This document shows, piece by piece, positions 1-8,540 of a DNA stretch of 64,000 nt. Each line of letters starts with the position of its first letter. Position 1 is the stretch's first letter. The position numbers and the translations under genes were made by a program. The notes beneath the pieces were generated by a model, which was given only the letters and a program-made list of their open reading frames with translations, was not told where the DNA came from and ran no database searches. Source of the DNA: Micromonospora vinacea (GTDB taxonomy: Bacteria; Actinomycetota; Actinomycetes; Mycobacteriales; Micromonosporaceae); contig NZ_JADOTY010000001.1 in assembly GCF_015751785.1 (NCBI RefSeq), forward strand, positions 4,402,001 through 4,466,000, written 5' to 3'.

Positions 1-1
1 G

Positions 2-1156
2 CAGACAGTGCTCTTCATCGACGAGGTGCACCGGTTCAGCAAGACCCAACAGGATTCGCTGCTCGCCGCCGTCGAGGACCGTACGGTCACCCTGCTGGCG
101 GCGACCACCGAGAACCCGTACTTCTCGGTCATCTCACCGCTGCTGTCGCGGTGCGTGCTGCTCACCCTGCAGCCGTTGGACGACGAGGCGGTGCGGGGTC
201 TGCTGCGCCGCGCGGTCGCCGACAAGCGTGGCCTGGGCGGCGCACTCGCCCTGACCACCGAGGCCGAGGATCACCTGGTCCGGCTGGCCGCCGGTGACGT
301 CCGCAAGGCCCTCACCGCCCTGGAGGCGGCGGCGGCCTCCGCCACCGCCCTCGGCAGCGGGCGGATCGACCTCGCCACCGCCGAGCAGGCAGTCGACGTG
401 GCGGCGGTGCGCTACGACCGCGACGGCGACGCCCACTACGACGTGGTCAGCGCCTTCATCAAGAGCATGCGTGGCTCGGACGTGGACGCGGCGGTGCACT
501 GGCTGGCCCGCATGCTCGTCGCCGGTGAGGACGCCCGGTTCATCGCCCGCCGTCTGGTCATCTTCGCCAGCGAGGACGTGGGGATGGCCGATCCCGGTGC
601 GCTGAGCGTCGCGACCGCCGCCGCGCACGCTGTCGAGTACGTCGGGCTGCCCGAAGCGCAGCTCAACCTCGCCCAGGCGGTGATCCACCTGGCCACCGCG
701 CCCAAGTCGAACTCGGCCACCACCGCCATCGGCGCCGCGATCGCCGACGTCCGGGCCGGTCGCGGCGGCCCGGTGCCGCGAGGGCTGCGCGACGCGCACT
801 ACGCCGGCGCCCGAGGGTTGGGCCACGGGACCGGCTACCGCTACCCGCACGACGACCAGCGCGGCGTGGTCACCCAGCAGTACGTCCCGGACGACCTCGT
901 GGGCACCGACTACTACCAGCCCAGCCCGCACGGCGCCGAGCGGTCGGTGGCCAGCCGGCTGCCGCTGCTGCGCCGGATCGTGCGTGGTCTGGCGGCCCCG
1001 GCCGCCCGCCCGGAGACGCCGGCATCCGAGCCGTCCGTAACGGCGCAGACCGCGCCAGCGCTATCCCCGGGGGTCACCCGCCCGACGACGGGCACGGGTG
1101 CCCCCGGCACGATGCAGGACAGCGGCACCGACGCCGCAGGAGAGGGTCAACAGTGA
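2..1156 (+). CDS. rarA: Replication-associated recombination protein A (RarA/MgsA), 3' part
   Basis: This AAA+ ATPase acts at stalled replication forks. The gene enters from the left edge; the open frame begins at base 2 without a start codon, so the N-terminus with Walker A is missing. Visible are the Walker B region (FIDEVHRFSK), a sensor-1-like segment (LLAATTENP) and the typical C-terminal tetramerisation domain (EDVGMADPGAL; LAQAVIHLATAPKSN). The last ~70 residues are a low-complexity Pro/Thr/Ala tail that is longer than usual for the family. The stop overlaps the GTG start of the next gene by 4 bases, which suggests translational coupling. Family assignment is firm; the role is known from the family. 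Confidence 0.93.
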   Translation, partial: QTVLFIDEVHRFSKTQQDSLLAAVEDRTVTLLAATTENPYFSVISPLLSRCVLLTLQPLDDEAVRGLLRRAVADKRGLGGALALTTEAEDHLVRLAAGDVRKALTALEAAAASATALGSGRIDLATAEQAVDVAAVRYDRDGDAHYDVVSAFIKSMRGSDVDAAVHWLARMLVAGEDARFIARRLVIFASEDVGMADPGALSVATAAAHAVEYVGLPEAQLNLAQAVIHLATAPKSNSATTAIGAAIADVRAGRGGPVPRGLRDAHYAGARGLGHGTGYRYPHDDQRGVVTQQYVPDDLVGTDYYQPSPHGAERSVASRLPLLRRIVRGLAAPAARPETPASEPSVTAQTAPALSPGVTRPTTGTGAPGTMQDSGTDAAGEGQQ

Positions 1157-4100
1157 GATCGCGTGGTGGGGACCGCCCGGACGAGGGCCCGGACGAGGGG
1201 CGCGATCCCCGCGCCAAGACCCGCCGTTGGGGTCGCGGTCGGGCCGCCGAGCCCGAGCCGGAGGAGCCGGTCGCCGGCGAGGAGTTCGGCTGGATCGACG
1301 ACCTGCGTTCGGCCAAGCAGCAACGCACCGAGCTGGGCCCGGACGGCGCACCGGCGGAGCCGAACCGACCCCGCGGGGGCATGCCGCCGGCAGACCCGCC
1401 CGGGCCGCCGACACAACCCGCCCCGCGTACGCCGGCGGAGCCGCCTGGTGCGCGCGGCAGCGGCCCGGAGTCCTCGACGCCGCCAGCCCCGCGCCAGAGT
1501 GGACCGGGCGGTGCCGCCGCCCGTCGACCGGTCGACGGCCCCTGGCCGGGGGAGGCGCCGCCAGCGGGCCGTCGCCCGGACGACGGGCCACCCGCAGTCG
1601 GCCCCGGCGCCCCCGGGCAGCCGCCGCGCCGAGGAGTGCAGCCGGTGCCCGGCGCCCGCGCCGCCGTACCACCGCCGGCACCCACCGCCCGCCCGGGCGG
1701 GGGTGACCCGGCCGGCCCGCAGGGGCCTCGGCCGACACCCGACGGGCCTGGCGGCCCGGCCCGTTCCCGTGGTACGGCGGTCCCTCCCGGCCCACCCGTT
1801 GGCCCACCGACCTCAGGCGCCCCGACCGGCCGTCGCCCGGACGCCGCTGTTCCACCGGGCCGTCATCAGGACCCCGCCGCACCCGGCGGGCATCCCGACG
1901 CGATGCCGCCGCTGCGCCGTCCGGACGCTGGTCCGGCGGGCCGCCGACCCGGCCCCGATCAGCCGGTCCCGCCCGGCCGTGCCGTGCCGCCCGCCGACGG
2001 CACGCCCGCCGGTCGGCGCGCCGCCGGCCCGACCGACCCGGCGCGGGCCGCCGGAGCACCTGCCGCCCCCGGGCCGGCCCGCTTCGACGGCGCACCGGCT
2101 GGCGTCGTGCCGCCGCCCGCGGACGGCCTGCGGCCCGACCCCGCCATCGAGCGTGATTCGCGTACCGGCCGGCGTCGCCCGGGCCCGGCCGACCCCGGTG
2201 CACCCGAGCCCACCGGGCGGCGCGCTTCCGAGCGCCCCGCTCCGGCGGCCGGCGGGCGTCGCCGCGCCGCCGAACCCGACGAGCCGGTGGTGCCCCGCTC
2301 GGGCAACGCCCCACCCGTGCCCCGTGCGGGCAACGCCCCATCCGTGCCCCGCTCGGGCAACGCGTCGTCGGTGCCCGAGGCGACCGGTGCGCACAGCGGC
2401 GCCCTGCCCACCACCGGCCCCGCCGACGGCACCGGTCGCCGCCGTGTCGTCTCCGACGAACCGGAACGTCGAACGCCCCCCGGTGGCGAACCCCGCCCGG
2501 ACCGGCCGGACCGCCCGGAGCGGCCCGCGGACTGGCTCCGCCAGGCCGGCCGACTGCCACACACCGACCCTGGCCTGCCGGTCGTCAACCGCCGAGACGG
2601 CAGCCCGCCGGCCGGGGGACGCCGTCCGGCGCCGCCCACCGGGCCGGCAGACCTCGCCGACCAGGCGTCCGGTCGGCTCGCCGTGCCGGACCCGGCCGCG
2701 GAGCAGACCGCCGCCCGCCGGCCCGCCGGCCCGCCGGTCGACCCGGGCGCGGACACACCGACCGGTCGTCGCGCCGCCCGACCCGACGGTTCGGGATCCA
2801 CCGGCGAGCAGGCGCTGCCCTATCCGCCGCCGCCCGGCGAACGGCCCGCCCGTGGGCGGGGCGCTGCGGCAGTACCCCCTCCGGACCCCACCGGCCGGCG
2901 TGGCCGTGCCGTGGCAGGCCCCGGCCCGGACGCACCGCCCGCCCCGGACCCGACGGGCCGACGGCGTCGTCCAGCAGCCGAGCCCGGCCCCGACGGTACG
3001 GCCGGCCCCGGTCGACCCGGCCCCGCCGGCGACCACGGCGACGATCCCTACGCCGCTGGCCGAGCCGCCCCCGGCGCCGGTCCCGCGGCTCGGGGCGCCG
3101 CCCGCTCCGCCCCACCCGGCCGGGCCCGGCCCGTGCCCGGCGACGCGCCGGCACCCGGCCCCGGGCACCGTGGCGCTGACGGCCCACTGCGCGCCGGCCC
3201 GGGTGGCGAGGCGGCACCCCGGGACGCGACCCGACCGGACGGTCCGGCTCGTGCGGCGGTGCCGCAGGGCGTGGATGGTCCGCCACGTTCACGTCCGGAC
3301 GGCCCGGCTCGTGCGGCGGTGCCGCCGGGTGTGGATGGTCCGCCACGGTCACGTCCGGATGGCCCGGCTCGCGCCGCCGTCCGCCCACCCGGCGGGCAGC
3401 CGCCCACCGACGAGCGGACTACCGGTGAACCGGGGACGGCCCGTGCTGGTGCGCCGGTCGGTCGGCCTACGCCGGCCGACCGTGCCGCCGGACGCGCCCT
3501 GCCACCGAATCGGGAGCCCGGTCGTGCCGAGCCGAGCGGGGTCGCGCCAGTGCCGCCGCCCGGACGCGGCGGCGAGCCGGTCGGCGTGGCCCGCGCCGCC
3601 GCCGCGGTGCCCTCGGCGTCCGCTCCGGTGGACCGGCCGGCACCGGAGCCCTCCGACGAGCCGGCGCTGCGTTCGGCCGGACAGGACGCGCCGGACGACG
3701 ACGCCGCACCGGGTGCCCGTTCCGAGGAACGCCGGCAGACCCGTGAACGGCGCCGCCTGCGCGCGGCGGTGTTGGCGCTGGTCAGCGTCGTGCTGCTCGG
3801 CGCGGTGCCGCTCTTCTTCGGCATCCGGACGCTGAGCCGTGACCCGGTCTTCGACAACCTGGACCAGCTCAACGTGCCCGGGTGGGCGGCCGCGAAGACT
3901 GTCGACGACGTCAGCGGCAGCCGCTGGTGCCTGCTCGACTGCCGGCTGCGGGAGCGCACCGTGACCTCGGAGAAGGCGCCCAAGGAGACGGCGCAGGTCT
4001 ACGAGGACGCGCTGCGCCAGGACGGGTGGCAGCCGTGGAAGGTGAGCCGCTGCCCGGAGCAGCAGACGAAGGGCAGCTACACCTGCTGGCGTCGCGACGA

Positions 4101-4386
4101 GTTGACCCTCGACCTGTGGGTACGCGAGCCGACCTGCGTGCCGCCGCCGGTCGACGGTGAGCCGGCGGTCGTGCCGTCCGCCGACCCGTCGGCCGACCCG
4201 TCCGCCGACCCGTCGGCCGCTGCGACCGAGTGCACCGGCTCGTTGGTGTCGGTGAAGGTGCGCAATGCGATCGACGACGAGCGGACCAGGCCGCAGCCGA
4301 CCACCGACCCGTCACTGACCGGTGAGGACCCGTTCCCAACTGTCAGTGCGGATCCGCTGGGCGAGCTGACACCCTCACCGTCCTGA
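1153..4386 (+). CDS. Giant Pro/Arg-rich disordered single-pass membrane protein
   Basis: This 1077-residue protein starts at a GTG that overlaps the rarA stop. Residues 1 to about 865 are almost entirely Pro, Gly, Ala, Arg and Asp and are probably disordered and cytoplasmic. One hydrophobic helix (about 870-892) follows a basic RRRLR stretch, and a ~185-residue outer domain contains six cysteines. Internal repeats include a 9-residue unit (VPRSGNAPP-like, three copies at 2290-2370), a 20-residue unit (two full copies plus a partial at 3235-3380) and SADP repeats at 4177-4212. No function can be assigned from the sequence. Protein-like composition in this frame, retention of a membrane helix and the coupled start argue that it is a real gene rather than a GC artefact. 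Confidence 0.75.
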   Translation: MRSRGGDRPDEGPDEGRDPRAKTRRWGRGRAAEPEPEEPVAGEEFGWIDDLRSAKQQRTELGPDGAPAEPNRPRGGMPPADPPGPPTQPAPRTPAEPPGARGSGPESSTPPAPRQSGPGGAAARRPVDGPWPGEAPPAGRRPDDGPPAVGPGAPGQPPRRGVQPVPGARAAVPPPAPTARPGGGDPAGPQGPRPTPDGPGGPARSRGTAVPPGPPVGPPTSGAPTGRRPDAAVPPGRHQDPAAPGGHPDAMPPLRRPDAGPAGRRPGPDQPVPPGRAVPPADGTPAGRRAAGPTDPARAAGAPAAPGPARFDGAPAGVVPPPADGLRPDPAIERDSRTGRRRPGPADPGAPEPTGRRASERPAPAAGGRRRAAEPDEPVVPRSGNAPPVPRAGNAPSVPRSGNASSVPEATGAHSGALPTTGPADGTGRRRVVSDEPERRTPPGGEPRPDRPDRPERPADWLRQAGRLPHTDPGLPVVNRRDGSPPAGGRRPAPPTGPADLADQASGRLAVPDPAAEQTAARRPAGPPVDPGADTPTGRRAARPDGSGSTGEQALPYPPPPGERPARGRGAAAVPPPDPTGRRGRAVAGPGPDAPPAPDPTGRRRRPAAEPGPDGTAGPGRPGPAGDHGDDPYAAGRAAPGAGPAARGAARSAPPGRARPVPGDAPAPGPGHRGADGPLRAGPGGEAAPRDATRPDGPARAAVPQGVDGPPRSRPDGPARAAVPPGVDGPPRSRPDGPARAAVRPPGGQPPTDERTTGEPGTARAGAPVGRPTPADRAAGRALPPNREPGRAEPSGVAPVPPPGRGGEPVGVARAAAAVPSASAPVDRPAPEPSDEPALRSAGQDAPDDDAAPGARSEERRQTRERRRLRAAVLALVSVVLLGAVPLFFGIRTLSRDPVFDNLDQLNVPGWAAAKTVDDVSGSRWCLLDCRLRERTVTSEKAPKETAQVYEDALRQDGWQPWKVSRCPEQQTKGSYTCWRRDELTLDLWVREPTCVPPPVDGEPAVVPSADPSADPSADPSAAATECTGSLVSVKVRNAIDDERTRPQPTTDPSLTGEDPFPTVSADPLGELTPSPS
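2290..2376 (+). repeat. 27-bp in-frame tandem repeat
   Basis: Three near-identical 27-bp units begin at 2290, 2317 and 2344, each encoding VPR(S/A)GNA plus two residues. They lie within the disordered part of the large membrane protein and keep its reading frame. Confidence 0.85.
3235..3380 (+). repeat. 60-bp in-frame tandem repeat
   Basis: Two full 60-bp copies (3235-3294 and 3295-3354) and a partial third encode a 20-residue unit beginning PDGPARAAVP. The copies differ at only a few bases, which indicates recent duplication. Such an array can change copy number by slippage or recombination while staying in frame. Confidence 0.9.
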
Positions 4387-4534
4387 GCCGGTCTCCATCA
4401 CGGACGGTAGGGTCTGGGGCTGGCGGCACGCCCGCCACCGGTGACAGCCGACGGCTCGGCGGCCGGTACGGGTGCCATGGTTGTGTGTTCCGGGGACGTC
4501 GGGTCCTGCGGAACTCTGCTTGAGGAGGACAGGC

Positions 4535-4999
4535 GTGGGCGACATTGGAGCGATCGCGGCGCTGATCGCGGCAAGCGCGTTCGCGGTGCTGGTGCTCATC
4601 CTGACGCTGCCCATCCTGCGGCTGCGGCACACGGTTGACGCCACCACCCGCATGATCAACGACCTCAACGATCGGACCGCACCGCTGCTCGGTGACGTGA
4701 ACACCACTGTGAAGAACGTCAACGTCGCGCTGGAGCAGGTGCAGACCTCGCTCGACGGTGTGAACCTCCAGCTGGCGAAGGTCGACACCATGACCAGCCA
4801 CGCGCAGAACGTCACCGCCAACGTCGCCAACCTGGCCACCGTCGTCTCCGCCGCTGCCGCCAACCCCCTGGTCAAGGTGGCCGCGTTCGGCTATGGCGTG
4901 CGTAAGGCCGCCGCCGGCCGCCGGCACGCCGAGACCGAGCGCGAGGTACGCGACACCATCAAGCAGCAGCGACGGGCCGCGCGACGCGGCAACAGCTGA
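4535..4999 (+). CDS. DUF948-family membrane protein
   Basis: This small protein (154 residues) has one N-terminal membrane helix (about residues 5-28, rich in Ile/Leu/Ala) followed by a long helical, probably coiled-coil segment with regularly spaced Val/Leu and Asn (NTTVKNVNVALEQVQ). It ends in a strongly basic tail. The start was set at GTG 4535 because a GAGGAGG ribosome site lies at 4522-4528; the frame is open further upstream, but no ribosome site supports a longer protein. Its position before a small membrane protein and alaS is common in actinobacteria. The function is unknown. Confidence 0.82.
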   Translation: MGDIGAIAALIAASAFAVLVLILTLPILRLRHTVDATTRMINDLNDRTAPLLGDVNTTVKNVNVALEQVQTSLDGVNLQLAKVDTMTSHAQNVTANVANLATVVSAAAANPLVKVAAFGYGVRKAAAGRRHAETEREVRDTIKQQRRAARRGNS

Positions 5000-5028
5000 C
5001 CGGCCCGGCGCAGCAGGAGGTAGCGGAC

Positions 5029-5334
5029 ATGAGGCGCTTGTTCTGGCTCGGTATCGGGGTCGCCGTCGGGGTGATCGTGGTCCGCAAGGCGACCCGGACC
5101 GCGCAGGCGTACACGCCGGCGGGCATCGCCAGCTCACTGACGGAATCCGCTGGCGGGCTCGTCGAGTCGCTGCGTAGTTTCGTGGAGGACGTCCGGGTCG
5201 GGATGGCCGAACGCGAGCAGGAGATCCACCACGCGTTCGCCCAGGGCGAGGCGTTCGACGATAAGTTCGCCGACCTGCGGGAAGACCCGCGAATCGGCGA
5301 TCGAGAAATCTTTCCGGAGGAACACCAGCGATGA
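5029..5334 (+). CDS. Small membrane protein, DUF6167-like
   Basis: This 101-residue protein has an N-terminal hydrophobic segment (residues 4-20, LFWLGIGVAVGVIVV) followed by a charged, probably cytoplasmic region (VEDVRVGMAEREQEI). An AGGAGG ribosome site precedes the ATG. Its stop overlaps the alaS ATG by 4 bases, so it is translationally coupled to alaS. Proteins of this type are regularly found just upstream of actinobacterial alaS; the domain name is from memory and the role is unknown. Confidence 0.8.
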   Translation: MRRLFWLGIGVAVGVIVVRKATRTAQAYTPAGIASSLTESAGGLVESLRSFVEDVRVGMAEREQEIHHAFAQGEAFDDKFADLREDPRIGDREIFPEEHQR

Positions 5335-8009
5335 AGACGGCGGAGATCAAGCGGCGGTACCTCGCGCACTTCGAGGCGAATGGCCACACCGTGGTGCCGT
5401 CCGCTCCGCTGCCCGCCATCAGCGACCCGAACCTGCTGTTCGTCAACGCCGGCATGGTGCAGTTCGTCCCGTACTTCCTGGGTCAGCAGACGCCCCCGTA
5501 CCAGCGGGCGGTCAGCGTGCAGAAGTGCATCCGTACCCCGGACATCGACGAGGTCGGCAAGACCAGCCGGCACGGCACGTTCTTCCAGATGAACGGCAAC
5601 TTCTCCTTCGGGGACTACTTCAAGGCCGGCGCGATTCCGCTCGCCTGGGACCTGGTCACCAAGTCGCAGGCCGACGGCGGGTTCGGGCTGGACCCGGAGC
5701 GGGTCTGGCCGACGGTGTACCTCGACGACGACGAGGCGTACGAGATCTGGCGGTCGGTGGGGGTTCCCGCCGAGCGGATCGTGCGCCGGGGCAAGGCGGA
5801 CAACTTCTGGTCGATGGGCATTCCCGGGCCGTGCGGTCCGTGCTCCGAGCTGTTCTACGACAGGGGCCCGGAGTACGGCCGTGAGGGCGGCCCGGCGGTC
5901 GACGAGGACCGCTACATGGAGTTCTGGAACCTCGTCTTCATGCAGTTCGAGCGGGGTCCGGGCACGACGAAGGACGACTACCCGATCCTGGGTGACCTGC
6001 CGGCGAAGAACATCGACACCGGCATGGGCCTGGAGCGGATGGCCTCGATCCTGCAGGGTGTGGACAACCTGTACGAGATCGACGAGGTCCGGCCGATCCT
6101 GGCCCGGGCGGCCGAGCTGACCGGTAAGCGCTACGGCGCGCACTCCGGGCACGTGGCCAGCGAGTCGCACCCGGACGACGTCCGGCTGCGGGTGATCGCG
6201 GATCACGTGCGCACGGCGTTGATGCTGATCGGCGACGGTGTGACCCCGTCGAACGAGGGTCGCGGGTACGTGCTGCGCCGGATCATGCGCCGGGCGATCC
6301 GGTCGATCCGGCTGCTGGGCTGGCAGGATCGGGCGCTGCCCGAGCTGCTGCCGGTGGCCCGGGACTGCATGGCGCCGTCGTACCCGGAGCTGGCGACCGA
6401 CTTCGACCGGATCGCGGACTACGCGTACGCGGAGGAGGAGGCGTTCCTGTCGACCCTGCGGGCCGGCACGACGATCCTGGACACCGCGATCGCGGAGACC
6501 CGCACGGCGGGCGGCTCCGCGCTGTCGGGCGCGAAGGCGTTCCAGCTGCACGACACGTACGGCTTCCCGATCGATCTGACCCTGGAGATCGCCGCGGAGC
6601 AGGGCCTCACTGTCGACGACGAGGGGTTCCGGCGGCTGATGGCCGACCAGCGGACCCGGGCGAAGGCGGACGCGCAGGCCCGCAAGACGGGGCACGTCGA
6701 CCTGTCGGCGTACCGGTCGGTGCTCGACGCGGGTGGGCCGGTGACGTTCACCGGGTACAGCGAGGTGTCCCGCGAGTCGACGGTGCGGGCGTTGCTCGGC
6801 GCCGACGGCCCGCGCCAGGCGGCGACCGAGGGCGACACCATCGAGCTGGTGCTGGACACCACGCCGTTCTACGCCGAGGGCGGTGGCCAGCAGCCTGACC
6901 AGGGCATGATCACGGTTGGCGGCGGGCAGGTCGAGGTGCTCGACGTGCAGCAGCCGGTGCCCGGTCTGATCGTGCACCGCGCCCGGGTGATCCGGGGTGA
7001 GGTGCGCGCTGGTGAGGCCGGCTTCGCCGAGATCGACACGACCCGGCGTCGGGCGATCTCCCGGTCGCACACCGCCACGCACCTGGTGCACCAGACCATG
7101 CGTAACTTCCTCGGTGAGTCGGCGACGCAGGCCGGGTCGCTGAACGCCCCCGGTCGGCTCCGGTTCGACTTCAACACCCCGACCGGGGTGTCGCCGAGCG
7201 TGTTGCGCGACGTGGAGCAGCAGGTCAACGAGGTGCTCCTGGCCGACCTGGAGGTGCACGCCTTCATCACCTCGTTGGACGAGGCGCGGCGGATCGGCGC
7301 GATGGCGCTCTTCGGCGAGAAGTACGGCGAGGAGGTGCGGGTCGTCGAGGTGGGTGACTACGCCCGGGAGCTGTGCGGCGGCACGCACGTGGCCCGCTCG
7401 GCCCAGCTCGGCCTCGTGAAGATCCTCTCCGAGTCGTCCATCGGTTCCGGTGTCCGCCGGGTCGAGGCGCTGGTCGGCATGGACGCCTTCGGCTTCCTGG
7501 CCAAGGAGCACCTGTTGGTCTCCCGGCTGGCCGAGCTTTACCGGGTGCCCAACGATCAGGTCGCCGACCGGGTGGAGCAGACAGTCACCCAGCTTCGCGA
7601 CGCCGAGAAGGAGTTGGAGAAGCTGCGCGCCCAGCTGGTGCTGGGCGGTGCGGCGGCGCTCGCGGCGCAGGCCAAGGACGTACGCGGGGTCGCGTACGTG
7701 GGCACCGAGGCGCCGGAGGGCGCGGCCGGCAACGACGTGCGCACCCTGGCCCAGGAGATCCGCGGCAAGATCGACCCGGCGCGGCCGGCGGTCGTCGCGG
7801 TGGCGGCGCGGTCGAACGGCAAGGCGTCCCTGGTGGTCGCGGTCAACGCGGCGGCGCGGAGCCGTGGCCTGGCCGCGTCGGATCTGGTGAAGGCGGCGTT
7901 CTCCGGGCGCGGCGGTGGCAGCCCCGATCTGGCCCAGGGCGGCGGTCTACCCGCGGCCGAGGCGCCGAACCTGCTGCTCACCGTCGAGAAGGCGATCACT
8001 GAAGCGTGA
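5331..8009 (+). CDS. alaS: Alanyl-tRNA synthetase
   Basis: This class II synthetase charges tRNA-Ala with alanine and edits mischarged serine. At 892 residues it is full length. It shows the class II catalytic core from the N-terminus (LFVNAGMVQF; GTFFQMNGNFSFGDYFK), the editing domain with its zinc-type motif (SHTATHLVH, later CGGTHVA) and the C-terminal dimerisation/C-Ala region (residues ~730-892). The ATG overlaps the stop of the upstream small membrane gene, with a GGAGGAAC ribosome site in the preceding coding sequence. A palindromic hairpin lies directly downstream. Confidence 0.98.
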   Translation: MKTAEIKRRYLAHFEANGHTVVPSAPLPAISDPNLLFVNAGMVQFVPYFLGQQTPPYQRAVSVQKCIRTPDIDEVGKTSRHGTFFQMNGNFSFGDYFKAGAIPLAWDLVTKSQADGGFGLDPERVWPTVYLDDDEAYEIWRSVGVPAERIVRRGKADNFWSMGIPGPCGPCSELFYDRGPEYGREGGPAVDEDRYMEFWNLVFMQFERGPGTTKDDYPILGDLPAKNIDTGMGLERMASILQGVDNLYEIDEVRPILARAAELTGKRYGAHSGHVASESHPDDVRLRVIADHVRTALMLIGDGVTPSNEGRGYVLRRIMRRAIRSIRLLGWQDRALPELLPVARDCMAPSYPELATDFDRIADYAYAEEEAFLSTLRAGTTILDTAIAETRTAGGSALSGAKAFQLHDTYGFPIDLTLEIAAEQGLTVDDEGFRRLMADQRTRAKADAQARKTGHVDLSAYRSVLDAGGPVTFTGYSEVSRESTVRALLGADGPRQAATEGDTIELVLDTTPFYAEGGGQQPDQGMITVGGGQVEVLDVQQPVPGLIVHRARVIRGEVRAGEAGFAEIDTTRRRAISRSHTATHLVHQTMRNFLGESATQAGSLNAPGRLRFDFNTPTGVSPSVLRDVEQQVNEVLLADLEVHAFITSLDEARRIGAMALFGEKYGEEVRVVEVGDYARELCGGTHVARSAQLGLVKILSESSIGSGVRRVEALVGMDAFGFLAKEHLLVSRLAELYRVPNDQVADRVEQTVTQLRDAEKELEKLRAQLVLGGAAALAAQAKDVRGVAYVGTEAPEGAAGNDVRTLAQEIRGKIDPARPAVVAVAARSNGKASLVVAVNAAARSRGLAASDLVKAAFSGRGGGSPDLAQGGGLPAAEAPNLLLTVEKAITEA

Positions 8010-8027
8010 TGGATCATCACCGTGAGT

Positions 8028-8053
8028 CAGGGTGGGCCAATTGGTCCGCCCTG
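8028..8053 (+). terminator. Hairpin between alaS and ruvX
   Basis: An 11-bp stem with two G-U pairs (CAGGGTGGGCC at the left arm) closes on an AATT loop. No T-run follows, so it may be a weak terminator, an attenuator or an mRNA processing site. The next gene begins only 29 bases later. Confidence 0.45.
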
Positions 8054-8081
8054 GTTCGTACCCGAGCGGTGGTGACGTTCG

Positions 8082-8540
8082 GTGGCTGAGCTGACGCGTG
8101 GTGTGCGAATCGGCGTGGACGTTGGTCAGGTCCGGGTGGGCATCTCGCGCTCGGATCCGGACGGGATCCTGGCAACGCCGCTGGTCACGCTGGCGCGCGA
8201 TCTCACGGCGGCGCCGGACGCGGTGCCGAGCGACCTCGCCGAGCTGGCCGCGTTGGTGGCTGAGCACGAGGCCGTCGGGGTTGTCGTCGGTCTTCCGGTC
8301 AATCTCGCCGGCAAGCACGGCCCTGCGGCCGTCCATGTGAAGGCGTACGCTGACCGACTGGTCGATGTGATAGCGCCTGTCCCGGTAACGCTCACTGACG
8401 AGAGGATGTCGACCGTGGTCGCTTCTCGTAGGCTTGCCGAGCGTGGCGTCCGAGGTAAACGTCAACGTGCGGTTGTCGATCAGGCGGCCGCGGTGGAGAT
8501 CCTGCAGAGCTGGCTGGACGCGCAGCGGAGGCGGACGTAA
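8082..8540 (+). CDS. ruvX: Putative pre-16S rRNA nuclease / Holliday junction resolvase-like (RuvX/YqgF)
   Basis: This 152-residue RNase H-fold protein has the family's motifs: an N-terminal RIGVDVGQVRVG with the metal-binding Asp, a central VVVGLPVNLAGK, TLTDERMST with the conserved Asp-Glu, and a C-terminal DQAAAVEILQSWL. In E. coli YqgF acts in 16S rRNA 5'-end maturation; resolvase activity has also been proposed for the family. The start is GTG 8082. Its TAA stop overlaps the mltG ATG, the usual actinobacterial ruvX-mltG-aroE order. Confidence 0.95.
   Translation: MAELTRGVRIGVDVGQVRVGISRSDPDGILATPLVTLARDLTAAPDAVPSDLAELAALVAEHEAVGVVVGLPVNLAGKHGPAAVHVKAYADRLVDVIAPVPVTLTDERMSTVVASRRLAERGVRGKRQRAVVDQAAAVEILQSWLDAQRRRT

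Noticed and set aside
4959..7511. 850-codon open frame on the minus strand opposite alaS
   Set aside because: It is antisense to a certain gene and arises from GC-rich third positions; no motif or ribosome site.
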